Below, in pieces: positions 1 to 6,342 of a DNA stretch of 14,621 nt. The stretch covers positions 1-14,621 of the forward strand of contig JALSPY010000074.1 of the NCBI GenBank assembly GCA_026985705.1. Reading direction: 5' to 3'. The translations under genes and the position numbers were made by a program. The DNA is from Hydrogenothermaceae bacterium (lineage in GTDB: Bacteria > Aquificota > Aquificia > Aquificales > Hydrogenothermaceae). Each line of letters starts with the position of its first letter. Positions within the stretch are counted from its first letter, which is position 1. The notes beneath the pieces are model-generated. The model was not told the origin of the DNA. It saw nothing but the letters and a program-made list of their open reading frames with translations, and searched no databases.

Positions 1-140
1 AGATGGTAATGCCGGGTGATAATGTAGAGTTAACAGTAGAGTTAATGGAACCAGTAGCGATAGAGGAGCAGATGAGATTTGCGATAAGGGAAGGTGGAAG
101 AACTGTTGGTGCTGGTGTTGTAACTGAAATTATTGAGTAA
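1..140 (+). CDS. tuf: Elongation factor Tu, C-terminal end (partial)
   Basis: The first complete codon is at 3 and the stop is TAA at 138-140. The 45 visible residues include MVMPGDNVEL, MEPVAIEEQMRFAIREGGRT and VGAGVVTEIIE, which form the end of EF-Tu domain 3. EF-Tu is the GTPase that delivers aminoacyl-tRNA to the ribosome. The start and GTPase domain lie upstream of the window. Its stop is 19 bases from the rpsJ start, so the str-operon end (usually fusA-tuf) runs straight into the S10 operon, probably as one transcript. This tuf-rpsJ linkage is known in several deep-branching bacteria. Confidence 0.96.
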   Translation, partial: MVMPGDNVELTVELMEPVAIEEQMRFAIREGGRTVGAGVVTEIIE

Positions 141-159
141 TTTTAAGGAGAGGAAAGAA

Positions 160-468
160 ATGCAGGAGAAAATCAGAATAAAATTAAAAGCTTACGACCA
201 TAAAGCATTAGACCAATCAGTAAAGCAGATTATAGAAACTGTTAAAAGAAGTGGTGGGGTTATAAAAGGCCCCATTCCTTTACCTACTCAAAGAAAAGTT
301 TGGTGTGTTCTAAGGTCTCCACATAAGTTTGACCAGTCTAAAGAGCATTTTGAAATGAGAATTCATAAAAGATTGATTGATATAGAGAATGCTACACCTC
401 AAACTATAGAGGCGTTAATGGATATAAGTCTCCCTGCGGGAGTAGATGTAGAAATAAAATTAAGTTAA
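160..468 (+). CDS. rpsJ: 30S ribosomal protein S10
   Basis: This 102-residue protein has the usual S10 length. The family signature is at about residues 51-75 (LRSPHKFDQS, then FEMRIHKRLIDI), and the end reads LPAGVDVEIKLS. S10 sits in the 30S head near the A site and, in other bacteria, also joins transcription antitermination complexes with NusB and NusG. I chose the ATG at 160 because the product then starts MQEKIRIKLKAYDH as in the family and AAGGAG at 145-150 is well spaced. A longer reading from TTG at 133 would overlap the tuf stop and bury the ribosome binding site, so I reject it. It is the first gene of the S10 series. Confidence 0.97.
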   Translation: MQEKIRIKLKAYDHKALDQSVKQIIETVKRSGGVIKGPIPLPTQRKVWCVLRSPHKFDQSKEHFEMRIHKRLIDIENATPQTIEALMDISLPAGVDVEIKLS

Positions 469-480
469 AGGAGTGGAGAA

Positions 481-1173
481 ATGCCAAAGGGCATAATAGG
501 AAAAAAATTAGGAATGTCTAGAGTTTTTATAAATGGTAAAGCTATCCCTGTAAGTGTAATACAGGTTAAACCCAACTATGTTGTTGATATAAAAACTGAA
601 GAAAAGGACGGATATAAAGCCGTTTTATTAGGAACTGAAGAAGCAAAAGAGAAAAATACAACTAAACCAATGTTGGGAGTTTTTAAAAAGGCAGGTTTAA
701 AACCTTTAAAACATTTAGCAGAGTTTGAGTTAAAGGAAAATGAAAATTTAGAGTTAGGTCAAGAAGTAAAAGTTGAAGATATATTTGAAGTTGGAGATTT
801 AGTTGATATAACCGGGACTTCAAAAGGAAGAGGATTTGCATCTGCAATGAAAAGATGGGATTTTTCAGGATTTCCTAAATCACACGGTGCAAGATATCAC
901 AGAGTTATAGGTTCGGTAGGTGCCTGCGAAGACCCGGGAAGAACCTGGAAAACTAAGAGAATGCCCGGACATTACGGGAATGAAACAGCAACAGTTTTAG
1001 GTTTAGAAGTGGTTGATATTATTCCAGAAAAAAATGTTATCTTAGTTAAAGGCTCTATTCCGGGAGCTCCAAACTCAGTAGTAAAGATATCTGAAAGTGT
1101 CTTATTAAAGAGAAGAAAAGGACAGAATAAACTAAAAAGAAGTAAAGCTTTCTATCAGGCTGAAGCTAAATAA
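481..1173 (+). CDS. rplC: 50S ribosomal protein L3
   Basis: This 230-residue protein is slightly longer than the usual 205-215. It starts MPKGIIGKKLGMSRVF, the typical L3 start. The central extension that reaches towards the peptidyl-transferase centre is recognisable at about 112-175 (GTSKGRGFA, SHGARYH, DPGRTWK, MPGHYGNE). L3 is an early assembly protein of the 50S subunit. The glutamine that PrmB methylates in E. coli falls in this last motif; here the corresponding residue appears to be His164, as in many non-proteobacteria, so that modification is not expected. This position match is from memory. The ribosome binding site AAGGAG overlaps the end of rpsJ, and the gap is 12 bases. Confidence 0.97.
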   Translation: MPKGIIGKKLGMSRVFINGKAIPVSVIQVKPNYVVDIKTEEKDGYKAVLLGTEEAKEKNTTKPMLGVFKKAGLKPLKHLAEFELKENENLELGQEVKVEDIFEVGDLVDITGTSKGRGFASAMKRWDFSGFPKSHGARYHRVIGSVGACEDPGRTWKTKRMPGHYGNETATVLGLEVVDIIPEKNVILVKGSIPGAPNSVVKISESVLLKRRKGQNKLKRSKAFYQAEAK

Positions 1174-1201
1174 GACTAAACCAATGTAAAGAGGTAAGGA
1201 A

Positions 1202-1825
1202 ATGGAAGCAAATGTTATTAATATAAAAAATGAAGAAGTGGGAAAAGTAAAACTAAACGAAAAAATATTTAACCAAGATGTTAAAGAGCATACAGTTTGG
1301 GAAGTAGTTAGATGGCAGTTAGCGTCAAGAAGAGCTGGAACTGCATCTACTAAAACCAGAGCTGAAATAAGAGGCTCCAGAAGAAAGATACTTCCACAGA
1401 AGGGAACAGGAAATGCTAGACATGGAGATAAAAAAGCTAATATATTTGTAGGTGGTGGAGTTGTCCACGGACCGAAACCAAGGGATTATTACTATCCATT
1501 ACCTAAAAAGGTTAGAAAGAAGGCACTAAAAGGTGTCTTATCTATGAAATTAAAAGATGGAGAGTTAATAATAGTTGAGGACTTTACATTTGATACTCCT
1601 AAAACAAAAAAAGCAGTTGAAGTTTTAAAGAATTTAGGATTAGAAAACTCTAAAGTTTTACTAGTTATACCTACTAAAGATGAAAACTTAATGAAATCAT
1701 TCAGAAATTTACCAAAGGTAAAAATACTGCTAGTTGAAGGGTTAAACACATATGATGTTTTAAATGCTGATAAAGTGATAATTATGAAGTCAGCATTAGA
1801 AAAAATTGATGAGAGGTTAGGGTAA
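1202..1825 (+). CDS. rplD: 50S ribosomal protein L4
   Basis: This 207-residue protein has the usual L4 length. The extended loop that enters the peptide exit tunnel lies at about residues 42-95, with RRAGTASTKTRAE, QKGTGNARHG at 66-75 and GGGVVHGPKPRDY. L4 is a primary 23S rRNA binder; in E. coli it also represses its own S10 operon through the mRNA leader. Any such leader would lie outside this window because tuf precedes rpsJ. AGAGGTAAGGA lies just before the ATG. The stop overlaps the rplW start by one base (TAATG), which suggests translational coupling. Confidence 0.97.
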   Translation: MEANVINIKNEEVGKVKLNEKIFNQDVKEHTVWEVVRWQLASRRAGTASTKTRAEIRGSRRKILPQKGTGNARHGDKKANIFVGGGVVHGPKPRDYYYPLPKKVRKKALKGVLSMKLKDGELIIVEDFTFDTPKTKKAVEVLKNLGLENSKVLLVIPTKDENLMKSFRNLPKVKILLVEGLNTYDVLNADKVIIMKSALEKIDERLG

Positions 1826-2130
1826 TGAGTAAAACACCTTACGATATACTAATTCGCCCTGTTTTAACAGAAAAAGCAGTAAAGCTAAACGAAAAGGAAG
1901 GGAAATTAGTTTTTGAAGTACCTTTAGATGCTAACAAAATAGAAATAAGAAAAGCAGTTGAAGAAATATTTAAAGATAAAAAAGTTAAAGTAAAATCCGT
2001 TAGAACTATGATTGTAAAGCCAAAACCTAAAAGAGTTGGGTTTGGTCCTTTAGGACATAAAAAAAGATGGAAAAAAGCAATTGTTAGAATAGAAGCTGAA
2101 GAACCTATCAATATTGCAGAAATAATATAG
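1825..2130 (+). CDS. rplW: 50S ribosomal protein L23
   Basis: This 101-residue protein carries the L23 N-terminal signature RPVLTEKA at residues 11-18. A basic segment at about 62-82 (IVKPKPKRVGFGPLGHKKRW) corresponds to the loop that reaches along the exit tunnel. L23 surrounds the tunnel mouth and is the docking site for trigger factor and the signal recognition particle. The ATG shares its A with the rplD stop codon, so translation is probably coupled to L4. Length and order are as in most bacteria. Confidence 0.97.
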   Translation: MSKTPYDILIRPVLTEKAVKLNEKEGKLVFEVPLDANKIEIRKAVEEIFKDKKVKVKSVRTMIVKPKPKRVGFGPLGHKKRWKKAIVRIEAEEPINIAEII

Positions 2131-2143
2131 AGGTGAGATAAAG

Positions 2144-2998
2144 ATGGGAGTTAGAAAATTAAAACCGGTAACAAATGGAACAAGACATGCAATTTTATAT
2201 GATTTTTCCGAAATAACTAAAAAAGAGCCTGAAAAATCTTTACTTGTTCCATTAAAATCAAAAGCAGGTAGAAATAATCAGGGAAAAATAACTGTTAGAC
2301 ATAAAGGTGGGGGACACAAAAGAAGATACAGAATAATTGATTTTAAAAGAAACAAATCAGGTGTTCCTGCAAAAGTTGCCGCTATAGAGTATGACCCAAA
2401 TAGAAGTGCAAGAATTGCTTTACTACACTATTTAGATGGTGAAAAGAGATATATTATCTGGCCTGAAGGATTAGAAGTTGGTGATACTGTAATGTCTGCA
2501 ACTTGGGAAGATTTAGAAAGTGGTAAATGTGAACTTCCAGAAATAAAAGTTGGAAATGCGATGCCTATAGAAAAAATACCTGTAGGTACATTTATACATA
2601 ACATAGAGATAACTCCCGGAAAGGGTGGTCAGTTAGTTAGAGCTGCTGGGATGTCAGCCCAAATATTAGGAAGACAAGGTGATTATATACAGGTTAGATT
2701 ACCTTCAGGGGAGATAAGACTTATATATAAAAAATGTATGGCTACAATAGGAACTGTAGGTTTAGCTGAGCATGAATTAATAAAACTTGGAAAGGCTGGA
2801 AGAGCAAGATGGTTAGGAATAAGACCTACAGTTAGAGGAACGGCTATGAACCCAGTTGACCACCCACACGGTGGTGGAGAAGGTAAAACCTTCGGAAAAC
2901 ATCCAGTATCTCCTTGGGGACAACCTACTAAAGGTTATAAGACTAGAAGAGGTGCTAAATACTCTGACAAATTCATAATCAAGCGTAGAGGTAAGTAA
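2144..2998 (+). CDS. rplB: 50S ribosomal protein L2
   Basis: This 284-residue protein is near the usual 273-277. It begins MGVRKLKPVTNGTRH, has the RNA-binding segment VRHKGGGHKRRYR at about 51-63, and ends with the conserved block HPHGGGEGK at 240-248. The histidine of this block lies close to the peptidyl-transferase centre. L2 is needed for subunit joining and tRNA binding. AGAGGTGAGAT precedes the ATG. Only two bases separate the stop from rpsS, so the ribosome binding site of rpsS (AGAGGTAAG) is inside the last codons of this gene. Confidence 0.98.
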   Translation: MGVRKLKPVTNGTRHAILYDFSEITKKEPEKSLLVPLKSKAGRNNQGKITVRHKGGGHKRRYRIIDFKRNKSGVPAKVAAIEYDPNRSARIALLHYLDGEKRYIIWPEGLEVGDTVMSATWEDLESGKCELPEIKVGNAMPIEKIPVGTFIHNIEITPGKGGQLVRAAGMSAQILGRQGDYIQVRLPSGEIRLIYKKCMATIGTVGLAEHELIKLGKAGRARWLGIRPTVRGTAMNPVDHPHGGGEGKTFGKHPVSPWGQPTKGYKTRRGAKYSDKFIIKRRGK

Positions 2999-3000
2999 AG

Positions 3001-3300
3001 ATGGGATACAAAGGGAAGTGGAATGAAAGATTTAAAAATCCTTATGTCAATGAAAAACTTTTAAAGAAAATTAGAAAACTAAATGAAACTGGTGAAAGAA
3101 AAGTAATAAAAACATGGGATAGAGCTTGCACAATAACAGAGGAGATGGTAGGGCATACAATAGCAGTTTATAACGGAATGAAATTTATTCCCGTTTACAT
3201 ACAACCTGAAATGGTAGGTCATAAATTAGGTGAGTTTTCTTTAACTAGAACATTTAAAGGACACCCTGATAAATCTGCAAAGGCAGTTAAGAAAAAATAA
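3001..3300 (+). CDS. rpsS: 30S ribosomal protein S19 with divergent N-terminus
   Basis: This 99-residue protein has the S19 core: VIKTWDRACTI at 35-45, EMVGHTIAVYNG at 48-59, MVGHKLGEFS at 71-80 and TRTFKGH at 82-88. S19 lies in the 30S head with S13 and contacts tRNA and the A-site finger. The usual N-terminal stretch (R-S-x-K-K-G-P-F) is not present. The protein begins MGYKGKWNERFKNPYVNEKL instead, with NPYVNEKLLKK matching the usual GPFVDEHLLKK. The N-terminus is thus several residues longer and differently charged. Spacing and the ribosome binding site inside rplB support this start. Confidence 0.96.
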   Translation: MGYKGKWNERFKNPYVNEKLLKKIRKLNETGERKVIKTWDRACTITEEMVGHTIAVYNGMKFIPVYIQPEMVGHKLGEFSLTRTFKGHPDKSAKAVKKK

Positions 3301-3313
3301 GAGGTAGGGAAAA

Positions 3314-3664
3314 ATGGCAGAAACAGTCAAACAAAAAGAAGCAGTAGCAATAGTTAGAAATGCTAAAATATCTCCTACAAAAGTTAGACAGGTTATAAAT
3401 CTAATAAGAGGTAAAGATGTAGGTGTTGCTTTAGCTATACTTCAAGGACTGAATAAGAGAGCTGCAAGAATAGTAGAAAAATTATTAAAAAGTGCTATAG
3501 CAAATGCAGAATTAAAGGATATGGATATAGACAACTTGTATATAAAAGAAATTAGAGCAGATAAAGGATTAGTTTTAAAGAGATATATTCCAAGGGCTTA
3601 CGGAAGAGCAACACCTATAAAAAGGAGATATTCTCACATTTATATAAAATTAGCTGAAAGATAA
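3314..3664 (+). CDS. rplV: 50S ribosomal protein L22
   Basis: This 116-residue protein has KISPTKVRQVINLIRGK at about 18-34 and the long beta-hairpin at about 83-105 (LKRYIPRAYGRATPIKRR). The hairpin tip lines the peptide exit tunnel, where macrolide-resistance changes occur in other species; I see no such indel here. L22 binds all domains of 23S rRNA. GAGGTAGGGA precedes the ATG. It is followed after 17 bases by rpsC, whose ribosome binding site is unusually strong. Confidence 0.97.
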   Translation: MAETVKQKEAVAIVRNAKISPTKVRQVINLIRGKDVGVALAILQGLNKRAARIVEKLLKSAIANAELKDMDIDNLYIKEIRADKGLVLKRYIPRAYGRATPIKRRYSHIYIKLAER

Positions 3665-3667
3665 TAG

Positions 3668-3676
3668 AAGGAGGAT
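3668..3676 (+). promoter_or_regulatory. Strong ribosome binding site deciding the rpsC TTG start
   Basis: AAGGAGGAT at 3668-3676 is a near-perfect complement of the 16S rRNA 3' end. It lies five bases before the TTG at 3682. No in-frame ATG gives the conserved S3 N-terminus, so this site fixes the TTG start. Confidence 0.8.
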
Positions 3677-3681
3677 TAAAA

Positions 3682-4365
3682 TTGGGTCAGAAGGTAAATC
3701 CTATAGGCTTTAGACTAGGAATAACTAAAGATTGGAAAGCTAAATGGTATGCCGATAAAAAAGAATATGCAAGAACTTTACATGAAGATATAGCAATAAG
3801 GGAGTTTATACAGAGAAGATATAAACAAGCTGGAATAGGTGATGTAATAGTTGAAAGACTGGGAGAAAAGTTAAGGATTAAAATATATGCCGTAAGGCCG
3901 GGAATTGTTATAGGAAGAAAAGGTTCAAAAGTTGAAGAATTAAATAAAGTTTTAAAATCAATGACGAATGCAAAAGATATAATTGTAAATGTAGATGAAA
4001 TAAGAAGACCAGAGCTAAATGCAAAAATAGTTGCTGAAGATATAGCTACCCAGTTAGAGAGAAGAGTATCGCACAGAAGGGCAATGAAAAGAGCTGTTGA
4101 TATGGCTATGAAGGCTGGAGCTAAAGGTATAAAGGTACAGGTAGGTGGTCGTATAGGAGGAGTTGATTTAGCAAGAAAAGAGTGGATTATGGAAGGAAGA
4201 ATGCCTCTCCAAACTTTAAGAGCAGATATTGATTACGGAACAGCTAGAGCTCACACTAAATATGGAATACTTGGAATAAAGGTGTGGATATACAAAGGAG
4301 ATAAATTATCAGACCAAAAAGATGAAATAGTTAAGAGAATAGAGGAAGAATTAAGCACAATATAG
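3682..4365 (+). CDS. rpsC: 30S ribosomal protein S3 (TTG start)
   Basis: This 227-residue protein starts with the invariant MGQKVNPIGFRLG, but the initiator codon is TTG. Type-2 KH domain: GIVIGRKGSKVEEL at about 74-87, with the GRKG loop at 78-81. The HRRAMKRAV block at about 131-139 matches the residues tied to mRNA helicase activity at the ribosome entry tunnel. The C-terminal S3 domain follows (GRIGG, GRMPLQTLRADIDYG). S3 forms the mRNA entry site with S4 and S5. In most bacteria rplP follows at once; here a membrane-protein gene intervenes. The start is judged secure from family conservation and the strong ribosome binding site. Confidence 0.97.
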   Translation: MGQKVNPIGFRLGITKDWKAKWYADKKEYARTLHEDIAIREFIQRRYKQAGIGDVIVERLGEKLRIKIYAVRPGIVIGRKGSKVEELNKVLKSMTNAKDIIVNVDEIRRPELNAKIVAEDIATQLERRVSHRRAMKRAVDMAMKAGAKGIKVQVGGRIGGVDLARKEWIMEGRMPLQTLRADIDYGTARAHTKYGILGIKVWIYKGDKLSDQKDEIVKRIEEELSTI

Positions 4366-4377
4366 TTTTCTTCCTTT
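4341..4377 (+). repeat. Inverted repeat spanning the rpsC stop codon
   Basis: AGAGGAAGAA at 4341-4350 can pair with TTCTTCCTTT at 4368-4377 through ten base pairs, one of them G-U, around a 17-base loop that contains the rpsC stop. AT-rich sequence follows, but there is no clean T-tract directly after the stem. It could be a weak terminator, an attenuator or an mRNA-processing hairpin that lowers reading into the next gene. It could also be chance in AT-rich DNA. Confidence 0.35.
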
Positions 4378-4417
4378 TATCCATTTTAAATAAATTTTTT
4401 AGGATAGGTGTTAAGCT

Positions 4418-4906
4418 ATGATAACGAAAAAATTAATAGAAGAATTTGATGAAAATATAATAAAAGCTTTCGTTCAAAAAAATAGCGATTATTATTTAAA
4501 TAAATGGAAATTAATGGCTACTACCGGAAGTAAAATCTCTTGGAACTGGCCTGCATTTTTATTTGGAGTATTTTGGCTAGTTTATAGAAAAATGTATCTT
4601 CAATCTTTTATACTTATAATTGCAAGCATAATTACTTCATTTATACCATTTATAAATATGATATTTGCCTTAGCTATATGGATAGGATTAGGTTTATTTG
4701 GTAATTATATATACAGTTATTTCACCTATAATAAACTTTTAGAAATAAAAAATTTAGCAAAAAACGAAGAAGAAATAAGATTTTTAGCTATTCAAAAAGG
4801 AGGAACTTCAGTAGTAGGAGTTTTAGTTTTAATAGGTATTTTTATCTTATTAGAAATATTGTTTATGGTTATAATAGCAAGCGTTTCTTCAAATAGCTAT
4901 TACTAA
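4418..4906 (+). CDS. DUF2628-like small membrane protein inserted in the S10 operon
   Basis: This 162-residue protein of unknown function resembles the DUF2628 family, a call made from memory of its motifs. The N-terminus is soluble and polar, with the segment FVQKNSDYYLNKW at 18-30. It is followed by SWNWPAFLFGVFWLVYRKMY at 41-60. Hydrophobic segments cover about 44-57, 61-79, 80-97 and 131-155. A charged stretch at about 104-123 separates the third and last segments. The start ATG has only a modest ribosome binding site (AGGATAGGTG at 4401-4410), so output is probably below that of its neighbours. It lies 52 bases after rpsC and 26 before rplP, on the same strand, so it should be co-transcribed with ribosomal genes. 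S3 and L16 are normally adjacent, so I infer a late insertion. Confidence 0.8.
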   Translation: MITKKLIEEFDENIIKAFVQKNSDYYLNKWKLMATTGSKISWNWPAFLFGVFWLVYRKMYLQSFILIIASIITSFIPFINMIFALAIWIGLGLFGNYIYSYFTYNKLLEIKNLAKNEEEIRFLAIQKGGTSVVGVLVLIGIFILLEILFMVIIASVSSNSYY

Positions 4907-4932
4907 AAAAAGGATTAGGAGGAATAACAGAG

Positions 4933-5355
4933 ATGTCTTTATTGCAACCTAAAAAGTTAAAGTGGAGAAAACAACAAAGAGGAAGAATGAAAGGTAAGGC
5001 TTCAAGAAGAAATTATGTAGCCTTTGGAGAGTATGGACTGCAGGCATTACAACCTTGTTGGATGACTTCTAGACAGATAGAGGCTGCTAGGGTTGCTATA
5101 GTTAGGGAAGCAAAAAAAGGTGCTAAAATATGGATACGAGTTTTTCCACATAAACCTGTAACTAGAAAACCTGCTGAAACCAGAATGGGTAAAGGGAAAG
5201 GTGATTTAGACCACTTTGTAGCTGTAGTTAAACCGGGACATATACTATTTGAAATAGCTGGGGTACCTGAAGAAGTTGCATATGAAGCTTTTAGAAAGGC
5301 TAGTTATAAACTACCAATAAAAACACGAATAGTAAAAGCTAGAGAAGAGGTGTAG
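4933..5355 (+). CDS. rplP: 50S ribosomal protein L16
   Basis: This 140-residue protein has the standard length. It shows the early basic block RGRMKGKA at 16-23, the L16 motif QPCWMTSRQIEAARVAI at 40-56, and MGKGKG at 85-90, whose loop approaches the P and A sites. L16 is a late assembly protein that helps shape the tRNA binding sites at the central protuberance. TAGGAGGA at 4916-4922 serves the ATG with a ten-base gap, and three bases separate its stop from rpmC. Its own strong ribosome binding site suggests it does not depend on coupling to the preceding membrane-protein gene. Confidence 0.97.
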   Translation: MSLLQPKKLKWRKQQRGRMKGKASRRNYVAFGEYGLQALQPCWMTSRQIEAARVAIVREAKKGAKIWIRVFPHKPVTRKPAETRMGKGKGDLDHFVAVVKPGHILFEIAGVPEEVAYEAFRKASYKLPIKTRIVKAREEV

Positions 5356-5358
5356 AGG

Positions 5359-5565
5359 ATGAAGGCAAACGAATTAAGAAAGATGACAAATGAAGAACTT
5401 AATGAAAAATTACATGAACTAAAGAAAAAGTTAATGGAACTAAGATTTAAAAATTCAATTGGAAGTTTAGAAAAACCTTCTGAAATTAAAGAAACAAAAA
5501 GGACTATAGCTAGAATATTAACAATTTTAAGGGAAAGGGAGCTACAAAAGGAGGGAAGTAAGTAA
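5359..5565 (+). CDS. rpmC: 50S ribosomal protein L29
   Basis: This 68-residue, strongly helical and charged protein is typical of L29: a helical hairpin with ELRKMTNEELNEKL at 5-18, LKKKLMELRF at 21-30 and KRTIARILTILRER at 47-60. L29 sits next to L23 at the exit tunnel and supports trigger factor and SRP docking. The ribosome binding site GAAGAGGTGTAGAGG overlaps the end of rplP. Its stop overlaps the rpsQ start by one base (TAATG). A long reverse-strand reading frame over this gene is only its shadow. Confidence 0.95.
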   Translation: MKANELRKMTNEELNEKLHELKKKLMELRFKNSIGSLEKPSEIKETKRTIARILTILRERELQKEGSK

Positions 5566-5840
5566 TGACAGAGCAAGTGAAAGAAAAAACTCAAAAAGGA
5601 AAGAAAAAGGAGTTTGTAGGAAGAGTTGTTTCAGATAAAATGGATAAAACTGTTGTTGTTGCAGTAGAAAGATATGTTCCTCACCCTTTATATGGTAAAA
5701 GAGTAAAAAAAACAACTAAATTTTATGCCCATGATGAAGAAAATAAATGCAAAGTTGGAGATATTGTAAGAATAAGAGAACATAGACCAATTTCAAAATT
5801 AAAAAGATGGGTTGTTGTTGAAATACTACCTCAAAAATAA
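5565..5840 (+). CDS. rpsQ: 30S ribosomal protein S17
   Basis: This 91-residue protein has the S17 OB fold: GRVVSDKMDKTVVVAVERYV at 19-38, HPLYGKRVKKTTKFYAHDE at 40-58 and the signature RPISKLKRWVV at 74-84. S17 binds 16S rRNA early in 30S assembly. The first 15 residues form a lysine-rich tail ahead of the usual start. A TAATG overlap couples it to rpmC. It is the last gene of the classical S10 operon, and a strong terminator follows 46 bases after the stop. Confidence 0.96.
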   Translation: MTEQVKEKTQKGKKKEFVGRVVSDKMDKTVVVAVERYVPHPLYGKRVKKTTKFYAHDEENKCKVGDIVRIREHRPISKLKRWVVVEILPQK

Positions 5841-5848
5841 TTTAAACA

Positions 5849-5877
5849 TTGATTTTTCTAACTCTCCTCTGTAAAAT
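5849..5877 (+). promoter_or_regulatory. Candidate spc promoter ahead of rplN
   Basis: TTGATT at 5849-5854 and TAAAAT at 5872-5877 are spaced by exactly 17 bases and resemble a housekeeping sigma promoter (4/6 and 5/6 consensus matches). Predicted start is near 5884, so the RNA would begin just before the hairpin at 5887-5918. AT-rich DNA gives many chance matches, so confidence is low. No equally good promoter is seen between the terminator and rplN. Confidence 0.4.
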
Positions 5878-5886
5878 ATTAATCTG

Positions 5887-5925
5887 TCCCTTTTTGGCTG
5901 TTTAAACAGCCTAAGGGATTTTTTT
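5887..5925 (+). terminator. Intrinsic terminator at the S10/spc junction
   Basis: The core is the perfect 16-base palindrome GGCTGTTTAAACAGCC at 5896-5911. It is extended by TCCCTT (5887-5892) pairing with AAGGGA (5913-5918) across a small internal loop, and followed by seven Ts at 5919-5925. This is a textbook Rho-independent terminator and the most GC-rich hairpin seen in the window. It lies in the 121-base gap between rpsQ and rplN, the place where S10 and spc operons divide in E. coli. Some read-through is likely because rplN and later genes need transcription. Confidence 0.88.
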
Positions 5926-5961
5926 GTTATTACAAAGAAGAATATCAAGAGGTAAAAGGAA

Positions 5962-6342
5962 ATGATTAGAAGAGGAACATACTTAAATACAGCAGATAAC
6001 AGTGGAGCTAAAAAGGTGCAATGTATAGGAATACCTAAAAAGGCAAATTTTGGAAAACAAACTGACTTTGCAACATTAGGGGATGTTATAACCGTAACGG
6101 TAAAAGAGGCTATACCTAACGGTACAGCAAAGAAAGGTAAAGTTTATAAAGCTGTGGTTGTTAGAACAGCTAAAGAAGTGGCTAGAGAAGACGGCTCATA
6201 TATTAAATTTGATGACAATGCAGTTGTCTTATTAAACAACAACTTTGAGCCAATTGGAACTCGTATATTGGGACCTGTAGCAAGAGAAATAAGAGCTAAA
6301 GGATTTGGAAGAATAGTTTCTTTAGCACCGGAGGTGATATAG
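5962..6342 (+). CDS. rplN: 50S ribosomal protein L14
   Basis: This 126-residue protein is four residues longer than the usual 122, with the extra residues in the PKKANFGKQTDFATLGD loop (25-41). The start has ADNSGAKKVQCIGI at 11-24. The L14 signature spans about 59-85 (KKGKVYKAVVVRTAKEV, then DGSYIKFDDNA), and the end is ISLAPEV-like. L14 lies at the 30S interface and is the docking site for the silencing factor RsfS. AGAGGT at 5948-5953 precedes the ATG. It opens the spc series after the terminator; its stop directly abuts rplX. Confidence 0.97.
   Translation: MIRRGTYLNTADNSGAKKVQCIGIPKKANFGKQTDFATLGDVITVTVKEAIPNGTAKKGKVYKAVVVRTAKEVAREDGSYIKFDDNAVVLLNNNFEPIGTRILGPVAREIRAKGFGRIVSLAPEVI

Noticed and set aside
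133..159. Longer rpsJ start at TTG 133
   Set aside because: It overlaps the tuf stop, covers the ribosome binding site, and adds nine residues not found in S10; ATG 160 fits the family.
1492..1749. Reverse-strand reading frame over rplD
   Set aside because: Low-complexity shadow of the conserved L4 gene, with no ribosome binding site or family match.
1839..2111. Reverse-strand reading frame over rplW
   Set aside because: Shadow of L23; composition is Ser/Phe/Leu-rich as expected from antisense AT-rich code.
4366..4417. Own promoter for the membrane-protein gene
   Set aside because: TAAATA-like boxes exist in this AT-rich gap but none has a reasonable -35 at 16-18 bases.
5304..5594. Reverse-strand reading frame over rpmC
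   Set aside because: It looks membrane-like only because it is the antisense of lysine/glutamate-rich L29; no supporting signals.
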